Source of the DNA: Salinibacterium sp. SWN167 | GTDB lineage: Bacteria > Actinomycetota > Actinomycetes > Actinomycetales > Microbacteriaceae | Direction: 5' to 3' | DNA: 64,000 nucleotides | NCBI RefSeq assembly: GCF_015864665.1 | Contig: NZ_JADYWU010000003.1 | Coordinates: forward strand, 189,399 to 253,398 | Shown: positions 35,298 through 43,918 of the stretch, one piece after another | Layout: every line of letters begins with the position of its first letter | How positions within the stretch are numbered: the stretch's first letter is position 1 | Notes under the pieces: model-generated | What the model saw: only the letters and a program-made list of their open reading frames with translations | Told to the model about the DNA's origin: nothing | Databases searched by the model: none | Program-made: the position numbers and the translations under genes

Positions 35298-36290
35298 CTA
35301 GCGCTCGTTCGCTACAAGATATTCGGCTGCTGCCAGAATGGCATCCGTCGACGAAATGTAGGTGAAGCCCAAGTCACGCGGGGCGTCCGAGCCGTCAACG
35401 TCAAGGTTGCGTTGAATGGAACCGGCAAGAGCCCGCACTGCGGGGTTGAACGGCGCCACAACTTTCACCAGCCAGTTGGGCAATTGCCGAGTCGTGATCC
35501 TGCGCTCGGGATAGACATTCTTGAGTACCGTGCTCGCTTCAGCAATCATCATCGCGCCCGCATTCGCCGGATACCGTTTTCCGATTGCCACAGGGGCATC
35601 AATCGCAGCGACGTGCATGCGCGCAACGTCACGGACATCCACGATGGGCAGATTCGACTTCGGGTAAGCCGGGTCAACGCCCCCGAGGAAGCGCTCTACG
35701 TACGCCAAAGAAGTCGCGTAGTGCTCGTCCATGGGCGGTCCAAACACAGCGCCCGGGTTGATCGTGGTGAGCTGCATTTCAGGATGCTCGGCCACGAACT
35801 GCCATGCAGCTCGCTCTGCCAAGGTTTTGGATGCTTCATAAGCGGTGGTGTCGGGATGCGTCGGGTCGGTCCAATTCGCGAGCGTCGAGACATCCATTCG
35901 CGGCTTGGTGGAATCTTTATAGATTGCGGCGCAACTGGAGGTGAGGATGACGCGGCGCACTCCCGCGGCCTGTGCCGCCGCCAGTGCGCGCCGAGTGCCC
36001 TCGACAGCGGGACGAATGAGTTCCTGAGGATCTTTGGGCTCATCCACCGGGAAAGGTGACGCGGTGTGAAGAAGCACGTCTACCCCGGCCATCGCCTCGG
36101 CCCAGCCCTTGTCGGAGAGCAGGTCGAGGGAGACAAAGCTCAGGGCGGCACCGGGAAACAAAGCCTCGACTTGAGCCTGTCGCGTTCCGGAGCGCACGGC
36201 GGCTTTCACCGAGTAGTTACTCTCCAGCAATTCGCGAACAATGTGTTTGGCGATGAAGCCAGAGGCGCCGGTAACGAGCACGGTGGTCAT
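35298..36290 (-). CDS. extended SDR, dihydroflavonol-4-reductase-like
   Basis: A 330-residue extended short-chain dehydrogenase. TGASGFIAKHIV (7-18) is the NAD(P)-binding motif, and the YEASK active-site motif lies near residue 165, with ILTSSCAA for the Ser. The NPGAVFGPP and substrate-binding C-terminal half resemble the dihydroflavonol-4-reductase/cinnamoyl-CoA reductase group, where bacterial members reduce aldehydes or ketones of unknown origin. AGGAGACAA before ATG 36290 supports the start. Confidence 0.85.
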   Translation of the reverse strand: MTTVLVTGASGFIAKHIVRELLESNYSVKAAVRSGTRQAQVEALFPGAALSFVSLDLLSDKGWAEAMAGVDVLLHTASPFPVDEPKDPQELIRPAVEGTRRALAAAQAAGVRRVILTSSCAAIYKDSTKPRMDVSTLANWTDPTHPDTTAYEASKTLAERAAWQFVAEHPEMQLTTINPGAVFGPPMDEHYATSLAYVERFLGGVDPAYPKSNLPIVDVRDVARMHVAAIDAPVAIGKRYPANAGAMMIAEASTVLKNVYPERRITTRQLPNWLVKVVAPFNPAVRALAGSIQRNLDVDGSDAPRDLGFTYISSTDAILAAAEYLVANER

Positions 36291-36375
36291 TTGTCTCCTG
36301 AAAGGTTTTCTGCAGCGAACTGTCGGTTCAATCTAGTTCCCACAACCCGGGAAAAGGCACACGAAGCTCACGGCG

Positions 36376-37491
36376 ATGCCGATTACACTTCAACGAATGA
36401 CCGGAGCTTCTCTCACCACTTCGCCGCCTGCGCGCGCCCCCAAAGTGCGACTCCCCCACTGGGACAACGCGCGCTTTCTCGCCGTCACCCTCGTGGTGAT
36501 TGGCCACGGCATCCAGCGGCTCACGTACGACTCCAACAACGCCTTAGCGCTGTACCTCTTTATCTACGCGTTCCACATGCCCGCCTTCGCGATCATCAGT
36601 GGCTATTTCTCGAAGCCCGGACCGCCATCGGCGCTTCAGATGCGTCGGGTTCTTACCGACATTTTGCTGCCGTATTTCATCATGGAAGCCATCTGGTCAA
36701 TCGTGAAGTTCTTTACCGAGGGAACAACCGATCTGAACCCGTCGAAGCCCAGCTGGACGCTCTGGTTCCTTCTTGCTCTCGGCATCTTCCGCCTGGTGCT
36801 CCCGTACCTCGCACTATTGCGCTGGCCGCTGCTGTGGGCAATCATCGGCTCCGTCGGGGTCGGGTACTTCGACAACGTTGACAGCACCTTCTCGCTCTCT
36901 CGCGCCATCGGCATCCTGCCCTTCTTCGTGCTGGGGTGGAAACTCAATGAGTGGAAGCTCATGGAGCGCTGGAAGGTCGCCGAACGCTCGGTCGTGCTCA
37001 TTCGGGCACTCGCGGTCACGATCTTCTTCGGGTTGATGGCCGTCATCCTCAGCAACATCGAGCTGTGGCGCACCATCAACCTGCGCTTCTGGTTCTTTTA
37101 CGACGACTCCTATAAGGGCCTCGGTGAAGACCAGTGGTGGGCTGGCGCCGTGCGCCTCGGACTTATCGCCCTCGCCATCATTTTGAGTGCAGCATTCTTC
37201 GCTCTGGTTCCGCGCCGCCACACCTGGATCACAGATGCCGGCCAAGCCACCATGTACGTCTACCTCCTCCACAGCTTCATCCTCTATCCGCTTCGCGAAA
37301 GCGGGCTGCTGCTCGATGAACAGTCCTCGGCGATGTGGCTCGTGAGCATGGTGCTCGGCTCAATCGGTATCGCTCTCGTACTGTCGACTCCGTTGATCAA
37401 GAAGATTTTCCGGCCGATTATCGAGCCCAAACCGAACTGGGTTTTTGTGCCCGTGCCCAAAGAGACAGATCTGTCTACTAAAAAACGTTGA
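36376..37491 (+). CDS. acyltransferase-3 family membrane protein
   Basis: A 371-residue protein with about ten transmembrane segments. HWDNARFLAVTLVVIGHGI and FHMPAFAIISGYFSKPG are the signature N-terminal motifs of acyltransferase-3 and fucose-O-acetylase-like proteins. These move acyl groups to cell-envelope glycans or lipids. The start is ATG 36376 or 36397; both lack a strong ribosome site. No linked glycan genes identify the acceptor. Confidence 0.82.
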   Translation: MPITLQRMTGASLTTSPPARAPKVRLPHWDNARFLAVTLVVIGHGIQRLTYDSNNALALYLFIYAFHMPAFAIISGYFSKPGPPSALQMRRVLTDILLPYFIMEAIWSIVKFFTEGTTDLNPSKPSWTLWFLLALGIFRLVLPYLALLRWPLLWAIIGSVGVGYFDNVDSTFSLSRAIGILPFFVLGWKLNEWKLMERWKVAERSVVLIRALAVTIFFGLMAVILSNIELWRTINLRFWFFYDDSYKGLGEDQWWAGAVRLGLIALAIILSAAFFALVPRRHTWITDAGQATMYVYLLHSFILYPLRESGLLLDEQSSAMWLVSMVLGSIGIALVLSTPLIKKIFRPIIEPKPNWVFVPVPKETDLSTKKR

Positions 37492-37514
37492 GTTACGACA
37501 TATTTCACGAGTGA

Positions 37515-37543
37515 TTGACCGCCCCACGGGGCCTGCTTAGGCT
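37515..37543 (+). promoter_or_regulatory. predicted metY promoter
   Basis: TTGACC (37515-37520) and TAGGCT (37538-37543) are separated by 17 bases. The spacer contains GCCCC-AC-GGGGC, a perfect inverted repeat that could be an operator. The leader to GTG 37592 would be about 40 nt, too short for a SAM riboswitch. Confidence 0.5.
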
Positions 37544-37591
37544 CACAGTGTGGCGGACATCCCGATCCACCAACCGACCTAGGAGGCCGCC

Positions 37592-38911
37592 GTGAGCGAC
37601 TGGAACTTCGAAACCAAGCAGATCCACTCGGGCGCGCAGCCTGACCCCACGACTAACTCGCGGGCCACACCGATCTACAAGACGACCGCGTATGTCTTCA
37701 ACAACGCGGATCACGCCAAGAACCTCTTCGCGCTGGCCGAATTCGGAAACATCTACACCCGCATCCAGAACCCCACTCAGGATGTCGTCGAACAGCGCGT
37801 TGCCGCTCTCGAGGGCGGAACCGCAGCACTGTTGCTCGCTTCCGGCCAGTCGGCAACGACCTTCGCCGTGCTCAACATTGCACAGGCCGGCGACCACATC
37901 GTCTCGTCGTCGTCTGTCTACGGCGGAACCTACAACCTCTTCAAGTACACGCTCGCGAAGCTCGGCATCGAGACCACCTTCGTTGAGAATCAGGATGACG
38001 CTGCCGAGTGGGCTGCCGCTATCCGCCCCAACACCAAGCTCCTCTTCGCGGAGACCATCGGTAACCCGCGCATCAACGTTCTCGACATCGAGCTCGTTGC
38101 CGATGTGGCCCACGCTGCGGGTGTTCCCCTCATCGTCGACAACACCATCGCAACTCCGTACCTGATTCGTCCGTTCGAGCACGGCGCCGACATCATCGTT
38201 CATTCCGCCACCAAGTTCTTGGGCGGTCACGGCACGGTTCTGGGTGGAGTCATCGTCGATGGCGGCAAGTTCGAGTGGTCGAAGAACGTTGACAAGTTCC
38301 CCGGTCTCACCGAGCCTGACCCGTCGTACCACGGCGCCAGCTACACCGGCGTTCTTGGCGATGGCATCGCGTACATCATCAAGGCTCGCGTTCAGTTGCT
38401 GCGCGACCTTGGTTCGGCCATCTCCCCCGACAGCGCTTTCTCGCTCATCCAGGGCATCGAAACGCTCAGCCTGCGCATTGAGCGTCACGTGCAGAACGCT
38501 CAAGCAATCGCCGAATGGCTCGACAGCCACGACGATGTTGACACGGTCTACTACGCCGGACTCCCCTCGAGCCCGTGGTACGCGAACGCCAACAAATACG
38601 CGCCCAAGGGTGTCGGTGGAGTTCTCTCCTTCGAACTCAAGGGTGGAGTGGATGCTGGCCGCTCGTTCGTGAACAGCGTCGAACTCTTCAGCCACGTCGC
38701 CAACATCGGTGACGTGCGCAGCCTCATCATTCACCCCGCATCGACGACCCACTCGCAGCTCTCCCCCGAGCAGCAGTTGACCGCCGGAGTCACACCAGGA
38801 CTGGTGCGTCTCTCGGTGGGCCTCGAGAACATCGAGGACATCAAGGCCGACCTGCAAACCGGTTTCGATGCCGCCCGCGCGACAGCCGCAGAGGCTCGCG
38901 CCCGCGTCTAA
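37592..38911 (+). CDS. metY: O-acetylhomoserine sulfhydrylase
   Basis: A 439-residue PLP enzyme that makes homocysteine from O-acetylhomoserine and sulfide. The Schiff-base Lys208 lies in HSATKFLGGHG, with IVDNTIATPY before it. The sequence start ETKQIHSGAQPDPTTNSRATPIYKT is typical of MetY rather than MetB or MetZ. GGAGG sits before GTG 37592. With metX downstream, it provides the direct sulfhydrylation route to methionine. A strong hairpin separates the two genes. Confidence 0.96.
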   Translation: MSDWNFETKQIHSGAQPDPTTNSRATPIYKTTAYVFNNADHAKNLFALAEFGNIYTRIQNPTQDVVEQRVAALEGGTAALLLASGQSATTFAVLNIAQAGDHIVSSSSVYGGTYNLFKYTLAKLGIETTFVENQDDAAEWAAAIRPNTKLLFAETIGNPRINVLDIELVADVAHAAGVPLIVDNTIATPYLIRPFEHGADIIVHSATKFLGGHGTVLGGVIVDGGKFEWSKNVDKFPGLTEPDPSYHGASYTGVLGDGIAYIIKARVQLLRDLGSAISPDSAFSLIQGIETLSLRIERHVQNAQAIAEWLDSHDDVDTVYYAGLPSSPWYANANKYAPKGVGGVLSFELKGGVDAGRSFVNSVELFSHVANIGDVRSLIIHPASTTHSQLSPEQQLTAGVTPGLVRLSVGLENIEDIKADLQTGFDAARATAAEARARV

Positions 38912-38927
38912 GACTGCTGGCTTCACC

Positions 38928-38963
38928 AGTGGCGGCAGTGCTCTTCGGAGTGCTGCCGCCACT
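38928..38963 (+). terminator. hairpin between metY and metX
   Basis: A 16-pair stem (AGTGGCGGCAGTGCTC with its near-perfect complement, two G-U pairs) capped by a TTCG tetraloop begins 16 bases after metY. It has little T tract after it (GCCTCGTT). It probably ends or attenuates metY transcription, or stabilises the 3' end, so metX may depend on its own promoter. Confidence 0.65.
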
Positions 38964-39043
38964 GCCTCGTTAACGCGGTCGGCAGCCACCAGCTTCGTAA
39001 TAATTTCGTGCCACACAGAATAGTTCGCGATACTTAAGGCGAC

Positions 39044-40249
39044 ATGGACTGGCAGACACCTGAAGACACTGTTCCTTCGGCATTCATCACTGACGCAAAC
39101 GTGCGTTCACTCCTCGGCAAGCCCCCGGCGACGGGCGCGTGGCGCGAGGGCGATCCGGTAGGTCAACGCCAGTTCGTCACCATCACCGATCTCGCTTTAG
39201 AGTTCAGCCGCCGCCTTCCCTCAGCGCGTATCGCTTACGAAACTCACGGCACTCTCAACGACGACGCGTCGAACGCGATTCTCGTCGCCCACGCCCTCAC
39301 CGGTGATAGCCACATTGTCGGCAACCCCGGAAACGGGCACGCCACTGCCGGATGGTGGAACGATCTTGTCGGCCCAGGCAAAGCCATCGATACAGACCGC
39401 TGGTTCGTCGTCTCTCCCAATATCTTGGGTGGCTGTCAGGGCAGCACCGGTCCGGCATCTCACGCGCCCGACGGAGCCGAGTTCGGCGCCCGCTTTCCCT
39501 TCATCACGATCCGCGATCAGGTAGCCGCGCAGGTCGCCCTGAGCGACGCCCTCGGTATCGACAAGTGGGCCGCGGTGATCGGCGGCTCGATGGGGGGCAT
39601 GCATGCTCTGGAATGGGCGGTCGCGCATCCTGATCGCGTCGAGAAGGTAGCCGTTTTGGCCGCACCGCCTGTCTCCACAGCCGACCAGATCGCTCATAAC
39701 TCGGTTCAGGTCGAGTCGTTGCGCACCGATCCTGCCTTCGCTGATGGTGCGTACTACGACGCCGCCGATGGCGATGGACCCCACCGCGGGCTCGCTCTCG
39801 CACGTCGCCTCGCACTGCTCAACTACCGCTCTTCCGACGAGCTCAATGAACGCTTCGCCCGCACGTGGCAAAGCGAAGTGAGCCCGTGGGGCAAGGGCGG
39901 CCGCTATGCCGTCGAAAGCTACCTCGACTTTCACGGCAACAAATTTGCGCGCCGCTTTGATGCCAACAGCTACGTCACTCTCGTCGAAGCAATGAGCTCC
40001 CACGACATTGCCCGCGGTCGCGGCACCGTCGCTCAAGCACTGGCGCGCGCCACGATGCCCGCGCTCGTGCTGGGCATCGACAGCGATCGACTCTTCCCCG
40101 TGTCCGGCCAAGAGATCATTGCCGAGCACCTGCCTGGCAACATCGACGGCGCGCTGCCGCACGTCATCCATTCCCCATTCGGCCACGACGGTTTCTTGAT
40201 TGAGGATGCGCTCGTGAGCGCCCAGTTGGAACGCTTACTCGCTCTCTAA
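39044..40249 (+). CDS. metX: homoserine O-acetyltransferase
   Basis: A 401-residue alpha/beta-hydrolase-fold enzyme that acetylates homoserine with acetyl-CoA. The catalytic triad is Ser182 (GGSMGG), Asp348 (GIDSDRLFP) and His381 (FGHDGF). The length fits MetX. AAGGCGAC precedes ATG 39044. Its product is the substrate of MetY upstream. Confidence 0.96.
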   Translation: MDWQTPEDTVPSAFITDANVRSLLGKPPATGAWREGDPVGQRQFVTITDLALEFSRRLPSARIAYETHGTLNDDASNAILVAHALTGDSHIVGNPGNGHATAGWWNDLVGPGKAIDTDRWFVVSPNILGGCQGSTGPASHAPDGAEFGARFPFITIRDQVAAQVALSDALGIDKWAAVIGGSMGGMHALEWAVAHPDRVEKVAVLAAPPVSTADQIAHNSVQVESLRTDPAFADGAYYDAADGDGPHRGLALARRLALLNYRSSDELNERFARTWQSEVSPWGKGGRYAVESYLDFHGNKFARRFDANSYVTLVEAMSSHDIARGRGTVAQALARATMPALVLGIDSDRLFPVSGQEIIAEHLPGNIDGALPHVIHSPFGHDGFLIEDALVSAQLERLLAL

Positions 40250-40347
40250 ATTTGCTGAGAATCGTCCGACACCGAGCGTGTTGGGCGAAAAAATGTCGCT
40301 TTCTCATGACAATCGGCGGTGCGTCACCCCCGAGAGAGGTACGAAAT

Positions 40348-41529
40348 GTGCAAACATTGCCACAAATGGACCTCACTACGAAAGAACGAGATCGCCTACT
40401 TCAGCGCACTGCGCGAGTAGCGAGTCTTAGTTTTCTGATCGTTTCGGTCGTATGCCTCAGCATCCCGGGGGCAGTGTCGACAACGACGCTGCTGCTGTGC
40501 CTCCCGCTCTATGCGGTCATGGCCGTGTTGCAGTTCCAAACGGGAAACAGCCGCTCGATCGGCTGGGTCATTCCCTCGTTCGTGGTGGGCATCATCGCAA
40601 TCCTTCTTATCGCGGGCACACCGGGTGGGCCGAGCCAAGCAGGGCTTTCTGCCGTGGCCCAACTCTCGTCAGCATCCCTCGCCTGTCTTGCCATCGTTTT
40701 GACGACCACGCTGCTGCGCCGCATCGTATTGCTCCTCAGTTTTCTCGCCGTAGCGAGCGTCACCATTATTTCGCTCGCACCGTTCCAACCGCCCGTGCGC
40801 ACTCTCGCCCTCGCGATCTTCGGCTGGATCCTTGCCGCCCTCATCGGCTTCTGGATTAGCTCGGGCGTTCCACAAGCCGTACGCCGCATCGCGAGCATTG
40901 GTCGTGCCCACCGCGCAGAACGCCAAGCCAGCGAGACCGAAGCCCAGCGTCGTCAGGGTGCTCGCCTGCTTCACGACACAGTTCTGGCCACTCTCACACT
41001 GCTCGCCCACTCCGGTGTCGGCGTTTCAGCAGAGGCCATGCGCCAGCAGGCCGGCGACGATGCTCGACTTTTGCGTCAACTTCGCCTCGGTGCCACCCCC
41101 ACGCCGCAAGCATCCGGCGACTACAACCTGAGCGCCCCCGTAAGCGAGACAGTGCTCGGCACAACGCTCGAATCAGTCAAGCAACGTTTCGGCCGCATGG
41201 GACTCGAAGTCAGCTGGCATGGCACCGGCCAGGTTTTGCTCCCCAGCGACGTTCTCGACGCCTTCCTGCTCGCCCTCGCTGAATGCCTCGAAAACGTTCG
41301 CCGCCACTCCGGCGTCACCGAAGCTCACGTCACGATCACCGAAGACAACACGACCGTTCGAGCCATGATCACCGACTCCGGTGTCGGCTTCATCCTCGAC
41401 GATGTTGATTCGGCGAGCCTCGGCTTCAAAGAGTCCGTTGTCGCACGCTTGAAAGAAGTCGGCGGACAAGCTCGACTGTTCTCCACCCCCGGCTCCGGAA
41501 CCACCGTTGTCTTGGAGGTTCCCCGATGA
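40348..41529 (+). CDS. sensor histidine kinase
   Basis: A 393-residue membrane kinase starting at GTG 40348, supported by AGAGAGG eight bases upstream; the open frame before it runs back into the metX end. About five or six transmembrane segments cover residues 25-170. The phosphoacceptor is probably His209 in ARLLHDTVLATLTLLA, followed by a HATPase domain with N-box CLENVRRHSG (Asn316), G1 DSGVGF and G2 GSGTTV. No extracytoplasmic sensor domain is present, so the signal is likely membrane-associated. The gene overlaps the next by ATGA and is in an operon with the response regulator at 42818. Confidence 0.88.
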   Translation: MQTLPQMDLTTKERDRLLQRTARVASLSFLIVSVVCLSIPGAVSTTTLLLCLPLYAVMAVLQFQTGNSRSIGWVIPSFVVGIIAILLIAGTPGGPSQAGLSAVAQLSSASLACLAIVLTTTLLRRIVLLLSFLAVASVTIISLAPFQPPVRTLALAIFGWILAALIGFWISSGVPQAVRRIASIGRAHRAERQASETEAQRRQGARLLHDTVLATLTLLAHSGVGVSAEAMRQQAGDDARLLRQLRLGATPTPQASGDYNLSAPVSETVLGTTLESVKQRFGRMGLEVSWHGTGQVLLPSDVLDAFLLALAECLENVRRHSGVTEAHVTITEDNTTVRAMITDSGVGFILDDVDSASLGFKESVVARLKEVGGQARLFSTPGSGTTVVLEVPR

Positions 41530-42779
41530 CCTACGCTCCCCCCGAAGAAAACACTCTCGGCGTCATCGTCGGCGGCAAACCACGCCATGCCAAGAGCGCC
41601 GCTGTCCGGCGCCTCGCGGGCGACGACACTCCCCGACTCATCGGACTCGGCACCGGCTTCGTCGGCATCGGAGCGGCCATTCTCGTGAGCCTTCGCGCAA
41701 TCTACGGCCTCGTGTGGCTCGTCATCCAATGGGACATCTACCCCAATCCTGTTGCGGCAGCCATTGCGTGGGTGCTCCTGATCGTCATCATCATCGGCAC
41801 CATCACGTTAGTGCAGCTCACTAGCGGACAACTTCCGCTCTGGATGTTCGTTCTCTTCCTTGTTGGCCTCGCCGCCGTCATGGCGCTCGACATCTTCGCC
41901 ATCTGGGATCTACACAACATCGGCGGCCACGCGACCTCCGCGGTTGCGGCCGGAATGGCGTTACTTCTTGTGCTGACGGTTCGCCCGAGCGCCGACATCA
42001 TCATCGCTGTCTCTGCGGTCGGCGCAGGATTAGCCGCCGCCATCGTGGTGAACGTGCCCCTGACTGAAGACAATATTGCTCCGCAGATCACCACCGTGGC
42101 GTTCGCCGTGCTCCCCACCGTGATTGGTCTCTCCCTCATCGTCAACTTCCGCCAACTCGTGCAGGTCGAGCTCGACCGCGTGCTCGTTCAGAGCACCCTC
42201 ACCGCACCACGTTTTGCCGTCGGCATGATGGCATCCGAAGAACTTGCCCGCCTCGACCTCGCCGCAGAAAAGCTGCTCGACTCGGTGGCAAACGGTTCGA
42301 CCAAGCTGCCTCTGCAACCCAAAATTGCCTCGACGGCGGCATCCCTCGCCACCGAATTGCGACTGCACCTCATTGAGGGCCGCCGCGAAACCTGGCTCTA
42401 TCATGCGATCACCGAGTCTGACCTGCTCGGCAAATCGGTAACACTTACCGACAAGGGAAGCCTTGCCGGTTTGCTCGACCCCACCCAGCGCGACGGCTTG
42501 CTCTCGACTGCGTGGCTCTTTGTGACTGACACCACCAAACGCGGGGCCAAAAACTCCGTCCACATCACGATCGCGCCATCAACTACCGTTTTGGCATCTG
42601 GTTTCGAAGACAAAGTGGCAGTCGGAATCTCGATCACCTCGACCGGAGTGGCACGAAATCGTGTTGACGCTTCCACGTGGGAAGCGGTCGCGAAGGTCGG
42701 AACGTATACCGACTCCATAGAGAACTCCAGCCTGCGCCTCGACATTGAATGCCTTGTCGAAAACCCCGCTGACCAATAA
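41526..42779 (+). CDS. membrane protein of two-component operon, no kinase motifs
   Basis: A 417-residue protein with about six transmembrane segments (about 36-215) and a cytoplasmic C-terminal half (about 220-417). The order of helices followed by an alpha/beta region (PRFAVGMMASEELARL, then GLLSTAWLFVTDTTKRG and VAVGISITSTG) recalls a histidine kinase core, but no H-box, N-box or glycine-rich ATP-binding motifs are seen. It may be a degenerate kinase that modulates the true kinase. ATGA overlap with the kinase and 38-base spacing to the regulator indicate one operon. The function is inferred from structure and context only. Confidence 0.65.
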   Translation: MTYAPPEENTLGVIVGGKPRHAKSAAVRRLAGDDTPRLIGLGTGFVGIGAAILVSLRAIYGLVWLVIQWDIYPNPVAAAIAWVLLIVIIIGTITLVQLTSGQLPLWMFVLFLVGLAAVMALDIFAIWDLHNIGGHATSAVAAGMALLLVLTVRPSADIIIAVSAVGAGLAAAIVVNVPLTEDNIAPQITTVAFAVLPTVIGLSLIVNFRQLVQVELDRVLVQSTLTAPRFAVGMMASEELARLDLAAEKLLDSVANGSTKLPLQPKIASTAASLATELRLHLIEGRRETWLYHAITESDLLGKSVTLTDKGSLAGLLDPTQRDGLLSTAWLFVTDTTKRGAKNSVHITIAPSTTVLASGFEDKVAVGISITSTGVARNRVDASTWEAVAKVGTYTDSIENSSLRLDIECLVENPADQ

Positions 42780-42817
42780 TTTTCGTAAGATAAGACGAAC
42801 GACCAGAGGAACTAATC

Positions 42818-43489
42818 GTGACTGAACCAACAAAGCGCATCCGGCTCGCACTCGTTGACGACCACCGAATGTTGCTCGGTGCGCTCACCGAGTGGATTCG
42901 TCAGGCCGCAGCCGACATCGACATGGTTGTCGCCGTGCCAACGTGGCCCGAACTCACAATCCACCCAGAGTTCCCTGTCGACGTTGTGCTGCTCGACCTT
43001 GACCTCAAAGACAACATCCCGGTCTCGCTCAAGATCAACACTCTCAAGTCCATGAACGTTCGCGTCGTCCTGATGAGCACCTATTCCGAGCCCAACGTGG
43101 TTCGCGAAGCTCTCGCCGCCGGCGCCCTCGGCTACCTCGTCAAGAGCGAAGACGCTGACATGATTGTGGAAGCAATTCGGGCAGCATCCAAGGGCGAATC
43201 GTTCATTTCGGCCGAGCTCGACTTGGCGATCAACGCCGACGAAATCGGTGGAGCCCCCAAGCTGAGTGCTCAAGAACGTCGCGTCATGGCGCTCTACGGC
43301 GGCGGCGAGCCCGTCAAGTCGGTCGCCTACCAACTCAGCATCTCTGAAGAGACCGCCAAGAGCTACCTCAAGCGCATTCGCGAGAAGTACCGCGTCGCGG
43401 GCTTCGATGTCGGCACCAAGGTAGCGCTGCGCAAGCGTGCTCTCGAAGACGGCATCCTCATCGAGACCGACACGATGCACCACCTTTAA
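42818..43489 (+). CDS. response regulator, NarL/FixJ type
   Basis: A 223-residue two-domain regulator. The receiver has acidic Asp14-Asp15, phosphoacceptor Asp60 (VVLLDLDL), Ser/Thr MST and Lys109 (YLVKSED). The C-terminal LuxR-type HTH (about 145-215) includes LSAQERRVMALYGGGEPVKSVA and ETAKSYLKRIREKYRVAG. GTG 42818 has AGAGGAAC upstream. It presumably acts with the kinase at 40348. The target genes are unknown. A hairpin terminator follows. Confidence 0.92.
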   Translation: MTEPTKRIRLALVDDHRMLLGALTEWIRQAAADIDMVVAVPTWPELTIHPEFPVDVVLLDLDLKDNIPVSLKINTLKSMNVRVVLMSTYSEPNVVREALAAGALGYLVKSEDADMIVEAIRAASKGESFISAELDLAINADEIGGAPKLSAQERRVMALYGGGEPVKSVAYQLSISEETAKSYLKRIREKYRVAGFDVGTKVALRKRALEDGILIETDTMHHL

Positions 43490-43516
43490 GCCTTACCGCG
43501 CCGTTCTGGTCGCAAC

Positions 43517-43563
43517 AACAAACCGCACTGACTCCGCTTCACGCGGATCCAGCGCGGTTTGTT
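43517..43563 (+). terminator. terminator after the two-component operon
   Basis: AACAAACCGC (43517-43526) is perfectly complementary to GCGGTTTGTT (43554-43563), with a second stem CCGC/GCGG inside. A short T-containing run follows. It lies between the response regulator and the convergent thiamine-binding gene. Confidence 0.65.
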
Positions 43564-43606
43564 CGTTAAGAGCAGGTGCCGTCATCCGACGGCACGCCGA
43601 CGACCG

Positions 43607-43918
43607 TTAGCTGTCGGCGCGAAGGAGTGCTTCTTCGAGACGCTCGAGCTTGCCGGTCATCTCACCGGTGCGACCGGGGCGGATGTCGGCCTTCAGCACG
43701 AGCGAGACCCGCGAACCAAATTGCCCGACAGCTTCTGTCGCGGCTTTCACCACCGCAAAAACCTCGTCCCAGTCCCCCTCAATCGTCGTAAACATCGAGT
43801 CAGTCTGGTTCGGTAGCCCTGATTCGCGCACCACTTTTACAGCGGCAGCGACGGCATCGTGGACTGAATCGGTTCCGTCGGAACCACCACTGGGTGCGAT
43901 TGAGAATGCGACGATCAT
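43607..43918 (-). CDS. MTH1187/YkoF-family thiamine-binding protein
   Basis: A 103-residue protein beginning MIVAFSIAPSGGSDGTDSV, with TIEGDWDEVFAVVKAA and RVSLVLKADIRPGRTGEM, matching the MTH1187 thiamine-binding family, a ferredoxin-like fold that binds thiamine or hydroxymethylpyrimidine. AAAGGAG before ATG 43918 supports the start. It overlaps the stop of the upstream glycosyltransferase (ATGA), so it is the last gene of a five-gene leftward run. Confidence 0.85.
   Translation of the reverse strand: MIVAFSIAPSGGSDGTDSVHDAVAAAVKVVRESGLPNQTDSMFTTIEGDWDEVFAVVKAATEAVGQFGSRVSLVLKADIRPGRTGEMTGKLERLEEALLRADS

Noticed and set aside
37492-37591. Possible SAM riboswitch before metY
   Set aside because: The leader is about 40-100 nt and shows none of the conserved SAM-aptamer cores.
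37505-39016. A 503-codon open frame on the minus strand
   Set aside because: It is the complement of metY, whose family motifs and catalytic Lys are clear; the reverse product is low-complexity and unlike known proteins.
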